This document shows positions 51,560-64,000 of a stretch of 64,000 nt of DNA, piece after piece. The DNA is from Hymenolepis diminuta (lineage: Eukaryota > Platyhelminthes > Cestoda > Cyclophyllidea > Hymenolepididae). The notes below the pieces were generated by a model. The model saw nothing but the letters and a program-made list of their open reading frames with translations, was not told the origin of the DNA and did no database searches. The position numbers and the translations under genes are program-made. Where the stretch lies: contig CAADRB010000025.1 in NCBI GenBank assembly GCA_900708905.1, positions 1,421,211 to 1,485,210 of the forward strand, in the 5' to 3' direction. Numbering within the stretch: position 1 is the stretch's first letter; each line of letters starts with the position of its first letter.

Positions 51560-52911
51560 ATTTGCTGGTCGTAAATTAATTTGTCATATTGTAAAAAATC
51601 TGATTCTCGTTTCTGAGACAGTAGTTTAGCCTCATGCTTTTCCGTTTTAGATTTTTACTCCAATACTTTAATGTATTAATCATAAATTCAATATATTGTT
51701 TCCTTAATTTCAATTCATTTGTTTTTTTGGTTGATTAATAGAATGGTCACTTCTCATACTGATGCCAATCAAGTGATTACCTGAGGTAAGTCAACATACT
51801 ATTATCAGATTTTGATGCTGTTCCAAAGCACAACACCCTACAAGTCTATCGATTTTTCGAATAGTTGATAACCTCTATCCAAATCGGAGCGTCAAGAATT
51901 GAGTTTGACCCAAATGTACTTTTCAACAGTACTAAGTATATAGAGAAAGGAAGGAACAAAGATTAACGGATAGCAAGGTATCAGCTCCAGGTATACTGGT
52001 AGCCCAGAACATGTTGATAAGCGACCTAACTAGCCCAAATTTACGCACACCAGCACACATAGCGTGAATCAGTGGGGAGGCTTGAGGTGGAGATTTGTGG
52101 TTATTGAGGCAAGATAGGCGGTTCTACTCACCCTTTGTTGCCTTTCATGCTATTCAGTCCTCTTTCCTTCTTTCATTTATCTTATGATTTTATGCTTTTC
52201 TATATTTTCTTGCCATATCTATAGGATGTGCCTTAATCAATATATGAAAACTTGCGAACGAAACACAGACTGATGGATTGAGTCATAATGACGAGGAAGC
52301 AAAAATAATTCAACGTATGGCAATTAGTAGATAAGACTGACTCAACATGCGGTTTGACAGTAATTTTAGTGGAATTAGTGCCACCCTTGTGTCAAATGGT
52401 AGCTAAATTTAGCCTTCTTGCTTAACCGATCATTTAAGAAATTTGTGGAGTACCTTCCAAAAATAGAAGTGAAATTGTAACATAACTACTTATTCAGAAA
52501 ATGGAAAATTCCCCAAGGGAGAACTACCTTAGTAGGGTATTTACTAAGAAATTACCTTTTATGACGCCTTTAGATTATGTTCGAGTAAATGATCAAGCTC
52601 AAGAAATTACCTGGTACAACCAAACGCAGTTTGACGTAAGAGGGTGGACATCAATAGGGATGGATGGAGAGGCTGAGTAGGCTATGGAGTTATTTTACTG
52701 CATCAGTGGTAATTGATCTTAAAAACATTACTTTCCCTCCATGCTCATAAATGAGAATTACGTTTTCTTATTGCTGTATTATTTCCTAAAAAGTAAGCTA
52801 AGGAAGGCTAGACAACATTTCGCCAGGCACCGGAAGTGCAATATCACGTCATAACCGTGACTGAACACAGCATGATGAATTTAACCGTCATCCACCGAGC
52901 GGTTCGTTTTC

Positions 52912-53097
52912 TGTGATATTGAACTTGGCATTCCAATAACCACCAACGGTTGATTAGATCTCCGGCTGATCAAAATCTGGACACACTCAATTCCATATGT
53001 ATAAATAATTGCCAGTCAGTCAATAAATGTCTGGATACCGGATTAATCTTCTGTGGCTTAGTCTTTATCTGTGAAACTTTATTATATCCTTATTACA
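52912..53097 (+). mobile_element. LTR-like element with TATA box and poly(A) signal (tentative)
   Basis: A 186-bp stretch begins tgtgatattgaacttgg and ends 'ccttattaca', giving TGT...ACA ends. Inside are a good TATA box (tataaataa, 53000-53008), an AATAAA at 53022-53027 and a T-rich tail, the arrangement of a small retroviral-type LTR. Only one copy is visible, no target-site duplication is evident and no pol gene is near, so it could instead be an ordinary promoter. Confidence 0.33.
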
Positions 53098-54372
53098 GTG
53101 AAGTCAGCTTCCTATCTTGAAATTGCGTAATCGTGGTACCTTCTCAACAAAGATGCGATGAATAGAAATTCTCATGAAGTTTTCTATTTTCTGGATCTGA
53201 GCAAATGGAAACATGGTGAACAACTTAGATCATATTAGTAGTACCTCCATACCGTGCAACGAGGCTAACCACAATTACTAGTCTCAAAGCAGCGTTTCAA
53301 TTAAATAGCTGTGACTTCAAAATTGTAGTAACTGCAGCGTCCAACCGTAGTAATGCGAATTCCTAATCAATTTTCTAAATACATTCCCGCAATGGATGAT
53401 TTCTTACTGGCCGAAATACTATTACTCCAGTTATGGAAGTCGGTCTTTCGTCTGCCATGCAGTCCCTTTCAGATATCTCAGTGTTGTTTAATTTTAAATA
53501 AGTTCATTCGATATATTCTATAGGAAATCCTATCCCTTCCAATTAGAAACATAAATTCTTTCTCCAATTGCCACGACCATAAGAACGCGTGGGTATTCAT
53601 TCGCATTCGCATCGATTATCTAAGCTTATTCACCGACGTTCTTACCGAAAAGTTATTACGTAGAGCCATAATTTTTGAGTCAATCCAGCACACGACAATA
53701 TTATCGAGGATTTGTCCGGAAACCGAATCGAATATTTTCAGTGCATCTGAGTGAACCGGAGTCCACTCACATCACACACTGAATTATCGATTTTTGTTTT
53801 ATTACGTTCGGGCCTGGATATTCAATTTTGCCATTGGTGCAATTATTGCTAATCCTTAATAGATGAACCACCATTCATGAATCTGAGCAATTGTAGCCGT
53901 AGCGCAACTCCAGTGGATACCTTTATAAAAATGGGAGCATCGATGCTTACATTCCGTTCTATTCTTTTCTCCTTTTTGAAAATAAACCCACCGCCTGAAT
54001 ACAAAATACATAGTTCCGCTCTAATTTTAAGCACACTTTAATTATACCACCAGCAGCATACCTCCATTTTCAGTCAAGACCAAGTCAATAATGGTTCAAG
54101 AGGAATTGGAGGGATTATGTAATGACGTAATGTGTGTAATGATGTATATATACGTATGTGTGAAAGAATAAAGTACCAACATCAGATTCACTCCGGAGAG
54201 AAAAAACAGAGAGAAAAGGAAAAAAGTAAACACAATCGACAGGATACCGGTACGACAGGAAGAAGAAGCAAAAGACAATCTCTAAATGCTCACGCACGAA
54301 ATGGGCGCGTAATCAAGTTTGTGGCAGTAGTGGGGGAGAATAAATAATAATCGATAATACGCTGTATTAGAG
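53098..54372. other. intergenic region and probable 3' UTR of the bZIP gene
   Basis: No gene recognised. The portion nearest 54372 should be the 3' untranslated region of the minus-strand bZIP gene. Open frames opposite to it (for example 54132-54347) have no family match. Confidence 0.45.
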
Positions 54373-56395
54373 TCATCCCTTCAATGGCATACTACATCCA
54401 CCGGCGCCCATGGGTTTAAAGTGTTGTTCAACAAACTGCCGTAGACAATCCACCTCATTCTGAGTCTGCTCCAATTCCATTTTCAGTTGACGATTCGTCT
54501 CAGACAACTGTGAAACCTTCTTCTCGAGAGTTTCAATGAGTCGGATCTTTCGTTCACGACAGCGTCTTGCAGCGTCACGATTTCGTGCTCGTTTCTGCTC
54601 CAAGCGGTTCATTTGGGTGCTTGCTGCATCGCCAACATTGAGGGGGCGTGAAGAGAGGGCCGTGAGACGTCGACGACCTAGAGACGAACTACCGCCGTGT
54701 AGAGAGGAGTCTGACGAGGAGGGGCGGGTGGGTCTGTTGGTGTCGCTGTCTAGAAGGGAGGAAGTGTCATGCATTCCCGCATTGCTGGTGGTTGAAGAGG
54801 AGAGCATATCCTGATGAAGGTCACCGCCAATATCCTATAAAGAAATAAGAAGGATAAATATAAGAAGGCGTTACTGACTGCTAGCGAATCGCATGCTCAA
54901 TTCAACATTTACTATTTTGAATTAAATGCACAAATCCTCCGTTGGCTCGAATTTATTCCGTCACTATTCTCTTACTGTGATTGGAAAACAAGCAAGTGGG
55001 GCAGTTGAATGACTGATTTCATCAACCCGGATTGACCTAATAACAACCATCCACTATGTTTTGCGATGAAGATCAAAGAAGATAGAAGGGTGATATTAAC
55101 TCAGATACCATGTCAACTTTCAAGCACCTTTTAGCATCTGTTTCCTTTGAACATTTCATACCGACTCGTACCTCTACGATTCGTAATTGCCCGTTGGTGA
55201 TTTTTTTATTAGTAGCTCATAAGCGAACAAAGAATCCAAAATCTTTCAACTTATCGCTCCTCAATAGGCCCTCCTTATCACAACCCCAGTTCCACTCACT
55301 CAGTACTGATGCTCCATCTCTTCCCTTCCGATTTCCAATTCCCTTCCCTACTCCTTCCTTCCTCTCTCAGTCATTTCAAATAAAAATATGATTCCTTTTA
55401 ACCCTTAGGTTATTAGCTTTTAAGATTCCCGAATTTGTAAGAGGATAGCTCCAACTTCAATTTAGTCGGACTCTTAAAGTAGTCGTAGTGCTGATATCTT
55501 CACCACCTTAACGCACTCTTAAGAGATCTAATCAAAATATTCAAATGTCGCTGTCTTCTTCCACGTTTGGTGTTGTTAGAAGCTTAGATTAACTCAAATG
55601 TTGCTGGACTTTTTCCAAGAAAGGGAGGTCTTATTGACCATCCTTCATTTTGAAGTACAGTGAGAGGTGTGGGCACCTTTCCAGACTTATGGATGTTAGC
55701 TCGTATCATGCTGCTAGTACCTTCGCTGTTGGAAGGCAATACGTATCGGAAATTGCATGATTAACCATCCAAGTTCAATCGGTAGGTCACCAAATTTAAT
55801 TTTACTAGATGCAAATCACAATTTACATTAACTAAAACCACGAAGAGACATCAATCTTGCCCAATTAAAGACCGAAATCTCTTATTTTTCCCTTAAAGAT
55901 GAATAACCTTTGCCCAACTCCATTGCTACCAACGTTCCATACCACCCAATGGAGAGTGTATTTTGATTTCTGGGCTATAAACTTACCGGTTTCACATCCA
56001 GAGCAGCAGTCTTAGTAACCACGGACGGGTCATTCATAAGGAGATTTCGCGCAACAGCGGTAACACTACTAGTGCTGTTGGGTAGTACCAATTGGGCTGT
56101 GTTAGGTGAAGACGTGGCAGCGGCCGCAGCAGCGGCAGCAATAGGGGAAATGAGGATGTAGTTCTGGCCATTTCCACTGCCATCCGTCGGACCTCCGGCA
56201 GTGGAGATGATGAAACTGTTCTGTGGAAGGAGACCCGATGTCGCTGCGGTGGAAGCCGACTGGACACCTCCTGAGGCGCCAACTCCTGTGCCGGCCATTG
56301 TCGTCGAGGGCGTCGTCAGATCCCCATTTGTTGCCGAAGCCGCTGCTGCTGCAGTCGCATCTGCGAAGGACTTGGTCAGTTGAGGGATAAAACCA
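54373..56395 (-). CDS. Jun/AP-1-like bZIP transcription factor, C-terminal exons (5' end not found)
   Basis: Two minus-strand exons join in phase 0: 56395-55987 and 54834-54373, separated by a 1152-nt intron with a GTAAGT donor and a tttatag acceptor. Together they give about 290 residues. The upstream exon starts inside a codon, so at least one 5' exon is missing. The first exon is low-complexity, rich in Ala, Ser, Thr and Gly, with two polyalanine runs, as in activation regions. The last exon ends in a bZIP domain (54420-54600). Its basic region is QKRARNRDAARRCRERK with the invariant N..AA..CR pattern. The zipper has Leu at heptad positions 94, 101, 108 and 122 of the open frame from 54807, Thr at 115 and an Asn at 105. 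The Cys in the basic region and the zipper pattern fit Jun better than CREB or Fos, though RRCRERK is unusual for Jun (usually SKCRKRK). It likely acts in the nucleus as a dimer on AP-1/CRE-like sites. Confidence 0.8.
54835..55986 (-). other. intron of the bZIP gene
   Basis: The 1152-nt intron between the two recognised bZIP exons. A plus-strand open frame within it (55110-55391) is serine/proline-rich but shows no family match and is treated as chance. Confidence 0.7.
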
Positions 56396-59300
56396 CTGCA
56401 AAGAGAAGGTGTCACAATAAATATTTAAGTGTAGACTACATAGCGCCTGGAAAATCGGAGGTCAGAGGCTCGATGATTATCGGCCCACATTCAGTGATGG
56501 GAATCCTCTTAAGGCCGTTATTGAAAGTATTAATAGTAGCGCACAAGGGAAAGTACCCTGGAGCCACCCTAATGAGAAACTCAAATTCCACAACCCCCCA
56601 TAAACCTGAATGAAACAACGCAGTTGGCCATCCACACTACTGGATCTCTGAGCGGGATAATCGATTGAAAACGTAAGTAAGTAACCTCAGATAAACGGGT
56701 TAAAAATTATTCAATGTTGCCGATAAAATACGACCATATATGTATAAAATGACAGGGACGAAATCCTCCCATTATCAGGAAGGAACTTCATCCAAACACA
56801 AAATACTTCTACATTGAATAAAATCAGGAACAATAACTCACATGATATTTCCTTAGCTGACATCGTTTAAGATCATATTTTAGTAGTGGTAATGGAAAAA
56901 TATAAATGAATGTTGACACATTAAAGCTTACGAATTCTTCCTACTAATACGGATCGACTGGATCGCTGACTAGGGTACCAAAAATGCTATTTAGTACCGA
57001 AAACCGCATGATACACTTGCGTGACGGTATCCCAGTGATCAACATGCGAGGTCGCAAGTCACGAGGTAGGTGTTCACTGATGGCAGAACACTCGAATTCA
57101 AAACACTTTCCACATTAAATGTTATAAAACTAGGTTATAAATGAGTTAGGTAGTTCTTTTAGGGGAAAAAAAATTCAATCTTATGAGTTCTTTAGTACAT
57201 TAAAACGAAAAAATCTGAAGAATGCTGAATCTAGACATTGAATCAGCTTACTTTACCACACGTCTAGATTCGTCTCTTTTTTGTATTTGGGTAATTATAG
57301 ACTTAAAATAATTAGCGGTAACACTAGGAATTTTAAAAGTAGGATTCCAGTGCAAAGCAAATGCAGGTTTGTTTCCGTTTGCTCTCTTAATATTGATCAT
57401 TCAGAGTAAATCGTGCTGATTAGAGCACTTAACAGGTGCATAAAGTACTACTGAGGTTATCTGCCTCAAATTCAAATAGCCTCACCCAAAACAACAACAA
57501 CACGACCATCGACTCTTGTAAATGTTGTCAACAGACTGACACGACCCGGTGTCACAAAATTTTGTATGAGATGAGACAACACGGGCGTACCGATCATCCC
57601 AAACCCAAAGAGGATTTCCTAATTGCGGATGAATGCCGTAAAAATTACGCGAAAAAGGATGGCTCCGAAATCGCAAACAAAGCATCTCATTCGGATTTGC
57701 AATTTGAAGGTGACGAAAAGAGGAGACAAATACTGATTTAGTTTCCAACTGGGAAAGCGGTTGACCTGATGTCAAAATAAATCTTAGTGTTTAATAACGA
57801 AATTTTTTATTTTACCCGTATTCTTTTTCTTGCGATAAATGCAAAAATTCACTACTATATTTCCCTCTCAGAAAACTCGGGTATTCGATGTGGAACCCTA
57901 ACCGACAACCTATAAGTAATCTGGGCAAATTGGCTCAATACTAAGCAAAGCAATTTTCCTAACTATATTAAATTGCGAAAGAGTCCCAGTAACATGAAGT
58001 AGAAAGCATGACTCAGCACAGTCTAGTATACGTCTAGACTTTTCCAAAGTATCATTTTTAAATACCTTAACCGACAAATACGAACTTTTATTAAACTTTC
58101 GTTTTAAGTTGCATTTTACCTTTTCAATTTCTAATGTTAGTATTCGCGTAAACTGATATTGATTTTAAAGGTTCATTAACAGAGTGACGCTGAATTTATC
58201 TAAGTAGCATATTGGTGGCAAATCGTAAATTCAACTAGCCTCTCTTGTGAAAAAAGATAAGACTAGCTTGAAAATACACGCTAGAATAAAATGACTACAA
58301 TCATTAATATTAGTATAACCAGCTTTTAATATCGTTTTACGGATACTCTAACCGAATTTTACCGCCTCAAACTGTTTGGAGAAACTAAAAATGGCTAACG
58401 TGCTAAGGCTGTCAAAGGCCACAGAGTCGATGGCCACCGATGCACATCCAGTGAGCACTAGTTAAATCCAACTAATAAATGGGGAATTTCGCAATTCGAA
58501 TTTCCCATTCGTGAAGTTTCATGATATCATCCCTCTCGCCGAGATGATGAATGTTGGAAGACACATTCGTGAGTTATAAAGCAAAACAGTAACAAGAAAA
58601 TCGGCCGGATTCTGGTTAATACACAAAAATTTGGTGAAAGAGCCAATTAAAACCTCGAGATTATGCAACTAATATTTTCTATCAAAAACAGAAGATAAGA
58701 TATTTAATGAAATCAAAAATGACATTAACAACAAGCAATGGATGACTCATCCACCTGATGACGTCATAATCACATTCACGTGCGCGCAAGAAGATCTTAT
58801 CGTATTTTCTCCCACAAATAAAAAGTGGGGACCGACATCAAATTTGAAATAACATCTTCCCGCGAAAAACGCGATTGAGGGACGTACTAAGGATCAAGAT
58901 TGTGTATCAGTGTTAACAAAAGCCTAGTTTCCATTGTTGATTATCAAACAGATTAAGCATAGATCTTGCGTTGAAGATCTCAATAATTTACGCATATACA
59001 AGATTAAAGCTAACCTCCATATGAAAAGACTAAAACGAAAGTAATTTTTACGGTTCTAAGTTCTTTGAGTATAATGTGAATGCACTACCATATCAGATCT
59101 TAGCAAATATTTCACTATTTTTGCACTCTAAAATTCCGACTTGATCAATTATATAATGATTGCGGGCTCATCAGCGATCCAAAGACTTTCGGGTCACATC
59201 TGAAAACCAGAACCAAGTAAAAATCTAATAAATCAAATTCAATGAGTACCAAAAGGTAATGATTGTGCATTCCCCAAAATTAGGATGAAATTTATGACAA

Positions 59301-59974
59301 AGTTGGTTTTTTAATGAAGAAAATACCGAAAATTTGATATCGATCCGCTTATTATTTTTACCGTTGTTATTATATTATCGTTTACCTCGAGTGAACATTA
59401 CTTAATGTGCTGCCTCATCTACCGCTCCTCTTATCTGCAAAATAGAAGTAGCATAACCAACCACCAGACAACAAACTCCGAATATGGTGGACATAACCTT
59501 ACCTATGAATGTGTGGAATAATTCATAAAATTTGAACATTATTGCATTACACAGCAAACTACACTCATTGTGAGAATAAGGAAACTTAATGTTTTCAGAA
59601 TTCAAAGAAAGTATGAATCTTGATATCCTGAACTTCTTCTTGAAATAGTTATCTCAATATATAACCGATCCAAACCAACTCATTGACTTAAAAACTCAAT
59701 TTTTGGATTCTGGATTGGATTCATCGAACAGATCTTTAATACAACATTCACATTATGACTTCTATCAAGCTCTTCCAGAGAAGGATAGGGGCATGGGTGG
59801 CAAAAAAACATGTCTTCTCAAAGCTGAGTTAGTTGTCCAGCATGACTCTTCGACGACGAGTGCATTAATCACTCTCCACGACGACGTGAAAATCGTGGAA
59901 GGGTAATGACTCACTCCATTGCCAGAGTGAAGTTACCCGCCCCACACAAAACGAATGAGTCATCGAAAATATGG
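56396..59974. other. probable 5' part of the bZIP gene; no exon assigned
   Basis: The missing 5' exon(s) of the bZIP gene should lie here or beyond on the minus strand, but none was recognised. Open frames on both strands at 57436-57775 are long for the region yet have no match. A minus-strand stretch at 59502-59402 follows an acceptor-like site and encodes a short hydrophobic helix ending EAAH and a stop. It is too short to call. A SINE-core-like motif lies at 56626-56655. Confidence 0.4.
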
Positions 59975-60660
59975 GGGAGAATCGGAATGGGAATAAGACT
60001 TTTACCGGTATTTAAAATGGAAGCCCTTCATCTTCACATTCTGTTTGTCTTTCAGTTAAATCGATACATGAAAGACCTGAGTTCAATTCCGAACCTTTTC
60101 GAAAAGAGAGCTATCTGAGAAGTCCGGATGTAAATAAGACTACGACGTAAAGAGAAATCCCTCCTTAAAGTCCATTTACTTGTCTGTCACTTGAAGTGGA
60201 ACCTGAAAGACCTGGATTCGATTTCTAAACGATCTAAAAAGAGGGTACTTTAATTCTACGGTTATCTAAGGAGTGTCTACACTACTACTGCTTAAAATTG
60301 AATCGCTCTAACTTAATTATACTTTAAACGACGTCTGAAAGACCTAGACTTGATTCCAGATAAATTTGAAAGGAGATTAAATACTATCGGTCACCATCGA
60401 AGGAGAATCAGAACTTGAATGAGGCTACTACTTAAATGGTACCCTCTCTGTCTTTACGTTCTACCTGTCTACCACTTGAAAGACTTCGGCTTGATTGCCG
60501 ACTGATTTCAAGAGAAGACAAGACTATCTCTAGAATTATCTGAGAAGAGCCTAAAATAAATAAAGCTATTTCAAATGGAACCTCCCCATAGATAAACTCT
60601 ACTTGATTCGACACCTAAAAGACCTGGACTCTCAGAAGAATTCAAAGAGGTGTCAAAGGC
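59975..60660 (+). repeat. degenerate tandem array, period near 138 bp, about five units
   Basis: A motif like 'tgaaagacctggattcgattcc' recurs at about 60068, 60207, 60335, 60475 and 60615, giving spacings of 128-140 bp. Between occurrences other blocks recur in the same order: 'aaataagacta', 'taaa.tggaaccctcc', and 'tctacttgtct.ccacttgaaagac'. Units are strongly diverged from each other, so the array is old. The repeated motif resembles a tRNA B box (ggttcgattcc), but no matching A box was found. Open frames here are shadows of the repeat. Confidence 0.7.
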
Positions 60661-63600
60661 CTATTTTGATGATATAGATGATACATATATATATCAACCA
60701 ACGTAAAATTAGCATTAGACTATTCGAAGGGGATACAAAATCGTGAACAGACTATCTATTGTCATATGGATTTGATTAAAATAATTAAAATAAGTAATGT
60801 TTTCAGTGAATGCTTTACATTCACTCCTGTAGTGTTAAGATTTGAAAGCGGTTAATCTAATAAAATATTAGCAACCTACCATGCTTTTAGATTTTTTTCC
60901 ACGGGAAAGTTCCCGAACACAGAAAACAACCGATTAGTCCAATAAGAGATGGTGGGGAGGGGTCGAGTAAAAGGAGAGACCACAGACAAGTTTTGACTGA
61001 TTGCGTCTTACAACGCTTGAATGCTAGATTCATCAAGTTTTCCACTTTCCTTTTAATGAGTATAGTTCAATGCGCTTTTTAATTGCATTCTAGTCCCTTT
61101 TACCACCGACATATCTACTTTTAATACTCTTTTCTCCTCCCACTATTCAGACTCGTTACCTAAATGAGCCTTTTAACCTTTTAAACACAATTCACAGTCC
61201 TCCCTGTCTTCCAATTATTGACCTTGTAGAATACAATGGATTCACAAACTTGATATCTCGAGGTGAATGACAAAAGCGATCAAATATTTGAGCAAATAAA
61301 GGTATACATTGATTTCGATATAGAGTCTGATCAATCTTGTGACAGATTGGTAATATGAGTCCTGTAATGGAAGCTGGAATTTAAGAGTACAATAGCGTTT
61401 TTCAGTAGATGACTATCTATAGCAGCACAGGAAATCTAATTATAGCACAAAGGATAAAACTAAAACTTACAATCGTTCATAATAGCACATCGCTTGAAGT
61501 AAACTAGAGGGAGAAATTTTAAATTAAAATTATTATTTAAAGAAAGTAAAGAACGGAGGTATTTACCGTAACTCAAGATACGGTATAATGAAATAAGAAA
61601 TTTGTTAAGTTTTTTACCTGGTAGAAATAGGAATCGTATAGAATGCCGAAGAATTAAAGGAAGTTTCGAAAAATAATCGATCCAATATAGTAAGGCTTGA
61701 TCTAGTCTACATTCGTTCCCACTGGGGTCTTCTATGGCTTTGTGCGTCCTTACAAGACTAATAATGACGGTGATAAAATCGAGGTTGCTACTGCAGTATC
61801 CCTGGGTATCTACTGACGTATACAAATGGCAGCTGTACAGGCATTCCTACAAACCCTATTGAAAGAGGGCAGAAATGTAGTAGGTTAAACGATAGTAGAC
61901 ACTTTGAATATATGTGATTGATTGGCTGCTTGGTTAGGTGGTAATGTAAAAATGAGGGTCTCATTCTCGGGTATGAGCATGGAAGAACAGCAATCTATTA
62001 ACGTCCCGGAAGAATGGACTCCGTCCAGAGAGTTTTATGGATTCTACTTAGGACACAGAAAACATTCAATTCTGTTGCCCAATTAATAGCCAAATAAGAC
62101 AAATTTTTTATGAAGAGTATTTACATCTCAGCAATCCGTGATATGTTTGTACCAATCAGTTGGAAAGGGGTTCATCGGTATATCTGATTTAAACATCAGC
62201 CAAGTTAGGCGCGCAAAAGAACCGATAATGAATGGGTATCGTTTAAAAGGTACTAACAAGAATATAGCTTCATCGATAAATTCTGGTGTAATTTCCACAA
62301 CAAGGTCATGACAAATAATATGACACTACTAGAAAAAAGATCTTTTCGAATAAAACTCTCGAAATAACAAGAAAATGACCTTAACTCATCACGACAGAAT
62401 GAGCGAAATTTGATCAGTAAACGGAACAAGATCACTACGATTTCCCTGTTCATGATCAATATGATGCTATTATCAGATAAAATGATCATTACTTCGAAAA
62501 AAAATTTACCCAACTGACAGAGCAATAACCTCAAATCATAGCATGATATATTGAACAAAAATATTTGATCTTTAAACCACAGGGCTATTAACTCAACTCA
62601 GTAGTCATCACGATTTTCCAGGTGACCATAGCTGGTGTACTGACGTCAGACAAACAGAAACTAACTAATTATTTGAAAAGCATGAAAGCATGTGCTTGCT
62701 GAAAATTTAATTAATTATTCAAACTCTTTGGAATTTCAGTTAAAAATAAAAGGAAAACAGTCCGATCTTAGTTCTTTGTTAATTCAATAAATACGTGGCA
62801 GTGAGCAAGTTGACGTGACTTTATTCCCCATCCAGATTGTCGACAATTGTGATTCGTTTATCGATTTTTGCCAGTTTCACCCTTCAAGCTTTAAGGGATT
62901 TATCGATTTTTTCCCGTGTTTTGGCTTTACTCTCCAATTCAAATAAAAGCTAAGCTTACTGGTAACAAGATTGCTGCCTCTCCTTTGTTCTCATACACAA
63001 ATATTTCACCACTGACTCTGTCTTGTGATCGATGAGTTCAAACAGTTGGAAAGGACTATCAATCATAGAAGTATTGATCAACGGCAATAGTTCGACATGC
63101 GTAGCTCCCGATCTTGACTAAATATCTCACAGTCAGTGAGGATTTTTTTGGGGAAATTTATGAACGGCAGCGGAAATGCTCATGCAAAATTCGGAATTAA
63201 AATTAGTCCGATTTCAAACAATAAGATAAAAAACCCTGCCATTGTATTGGATGTAAAAATGAAAATTGCAATATTTTGTTGGGGAAAAAACCGAATTACA
63301 CATAAAAATATATCATTTTATTTTAATTTTTCGCTTACTTCAATTAAAAGATAGCAACACTACGCGGTAATTCATTAAATTCACAAGTTTGGTGCTAAAA
63401 ACGGTCAAATGAGGACGCCGTTTTTTACAACAAAACACCAAATTTTCAAACACATAGCAACTGATATATTCCTTCCTACACCCAATTTTTATGGCATCTT
63501 AAAGCTAATTTCTCCCTCTTCCAGTTATCAGGACAGTTCCGGTAAATGGGTCAAGAAAGTACATTCTCTTCCCGCTGCAAAAAGAGATGAGGTCCGAACC

Positions 63601-64000
63601 ACATATACGCATCTATTTTCTTTTAACCACCACACTAAAATGGAGGTAGAAAGCATAACACGGTCTCTTCACCCTAAAAGCGGTAGATCAAACGTCATTC
63701 AACCCAGATGAGAAACGGAGAACTCAAATTCGGACATAAGAGAGGGGGGTCCATAAACGTACCTAATGTCACAAATACAGAGGCTCATATGTCCGTTTGA
63801 TGACACTAGACACGGCTACCACTAATCAACAAAGTCGGTGGTGGTAGACACTACAGAAACCAATGACCCCTCTTTATAGACAGTTGATGACTCATATGTG
63901 ACGATGCGTCAACGTTGTATATGATTCATTTTATAGGGAGGAAGGGGACCGCATTTCACAAATTTGTTTAGGCTGGCAGCAGTTGAGACCACTATAAATT
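60661..64000. other. stretch without firm genes
   Basis: Apart from a possible minus-strand exon at 61618-61847, nothing recognised. A plus-strand frame at 63409-63711 has an acceptor-like tctccctcttccag within it but no family match. Confidence 0.4.
61618..61847 (-). other. possible internal coding exon, unassigned
   Basis: On the minus strand a 230-nt open stretch lies between an acceptor-like gtttgtag (ending 61848) and a donor-like sequence (ctaccag then gtaaaa at 61617). Its codon use and composition look coding, with segments such as NLDFITVIISLVRTHKAIED and LDQALLYWIDYF. I recognise no family, and no neighbouring exon was found. It could be part of a larger gene running off toward lower coordinates. 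Confidence 0.3.

Noticed and set aside
54536..54814. Arg/Glu-rich plus-strand open frame
   Set aside because: It is the complement of the bZIP-coding exon and has no support of its own.
56034..56401. Minus-strand open frames overlapping the first bZIP exon in other frames
   Set aside because: They are shadows of the alanine-rich coding exon; the frame that joins the bZIP exon in phase is the supported one.
57436..57775. Overlapping open frames on both strands, about 100 residues each
   Set aside because: Neither matches a known family or links by phase to the bZIP exons; which strand, if any, is coding cannot be decided.
1..64000. Search for CRISPR arrays, operons or prokaryotic defence genes
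   Set aside because: The sequence is eukaryotic nuclear DNA with spliced genes; no evenly spaced short direct repeats with unique spacers were seen.

Overview
This is a eukaryotic nuclear window: AT-rich, mostly non-coding, with genes split by GT-AG introns. The best guess is a parasitic flatworm (Platyhelminthes, cestode- or trematode-like). The argument rests on one gene with ten introns of only 34-45 nt beside a neighbour with kilobase introns, on base composition, and on decayed mariner, gypsy-type and SINE-type repeats. The organism call is inference; no rRNA or mitochondrial marker is present. Most short open frames are chance frames in AT-rich DNA.

Layout. 1-9178: no recognised gene; SINE-like scraps and one unassigned open exon-like stretch (3480-3759). 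9179-10409 (minus): decayed copy of the TFIIA large subunit, with stops and frame breaks. 10410-28433: no recognised gene; a (GT)n microsatellite and a solo-LTR-like repeat (22655-22928). 28434-28983: broken gypsy-type integrase fragment. 35517-36102 (plus): last exon of a protein kinase-like gene with a C-terminal KA1-like domain. 37735-46670 (minus): complete five-exon TMEM106 gene that I assembled exon by exon; its 5.3-kb first intron carries a dead mariner transposase in the opposite orientation. 47228-48992 (plus): complete eleven-exon mitochondrial prolyl-tRNA synthetase gene (PARS2). 49000-54372: repeats, including the most intact tRNA-derived SINE (50805-51024), the second LTR-like copy (51248-51559) and another LTR-like promoter element (52912-53097). 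54373-56395 (minus): last two coding exons of a Jun/AP-1-like bZIP factor. 56396-64000: no firm gene; a degenerate tandem array with a period near 138 bp (59975-60660) and possible orphan exons.

How genes relate. TMEM106 (lysosomal membrane protein family) and PARS2 (mitochondrial translation) are head to head, with 557 bp between start codons, so a shared bidirectional promoter is likely. The KA1 kinase gene and TMEM106 converge. Nothing suggests an operon or a multi-gene pathway. I found no convincing undescribed multi-component system. The novel material is mainly the repeat families (tRNA-Gly-like SINE, LTR pair, tandem array) and gene-structure details.
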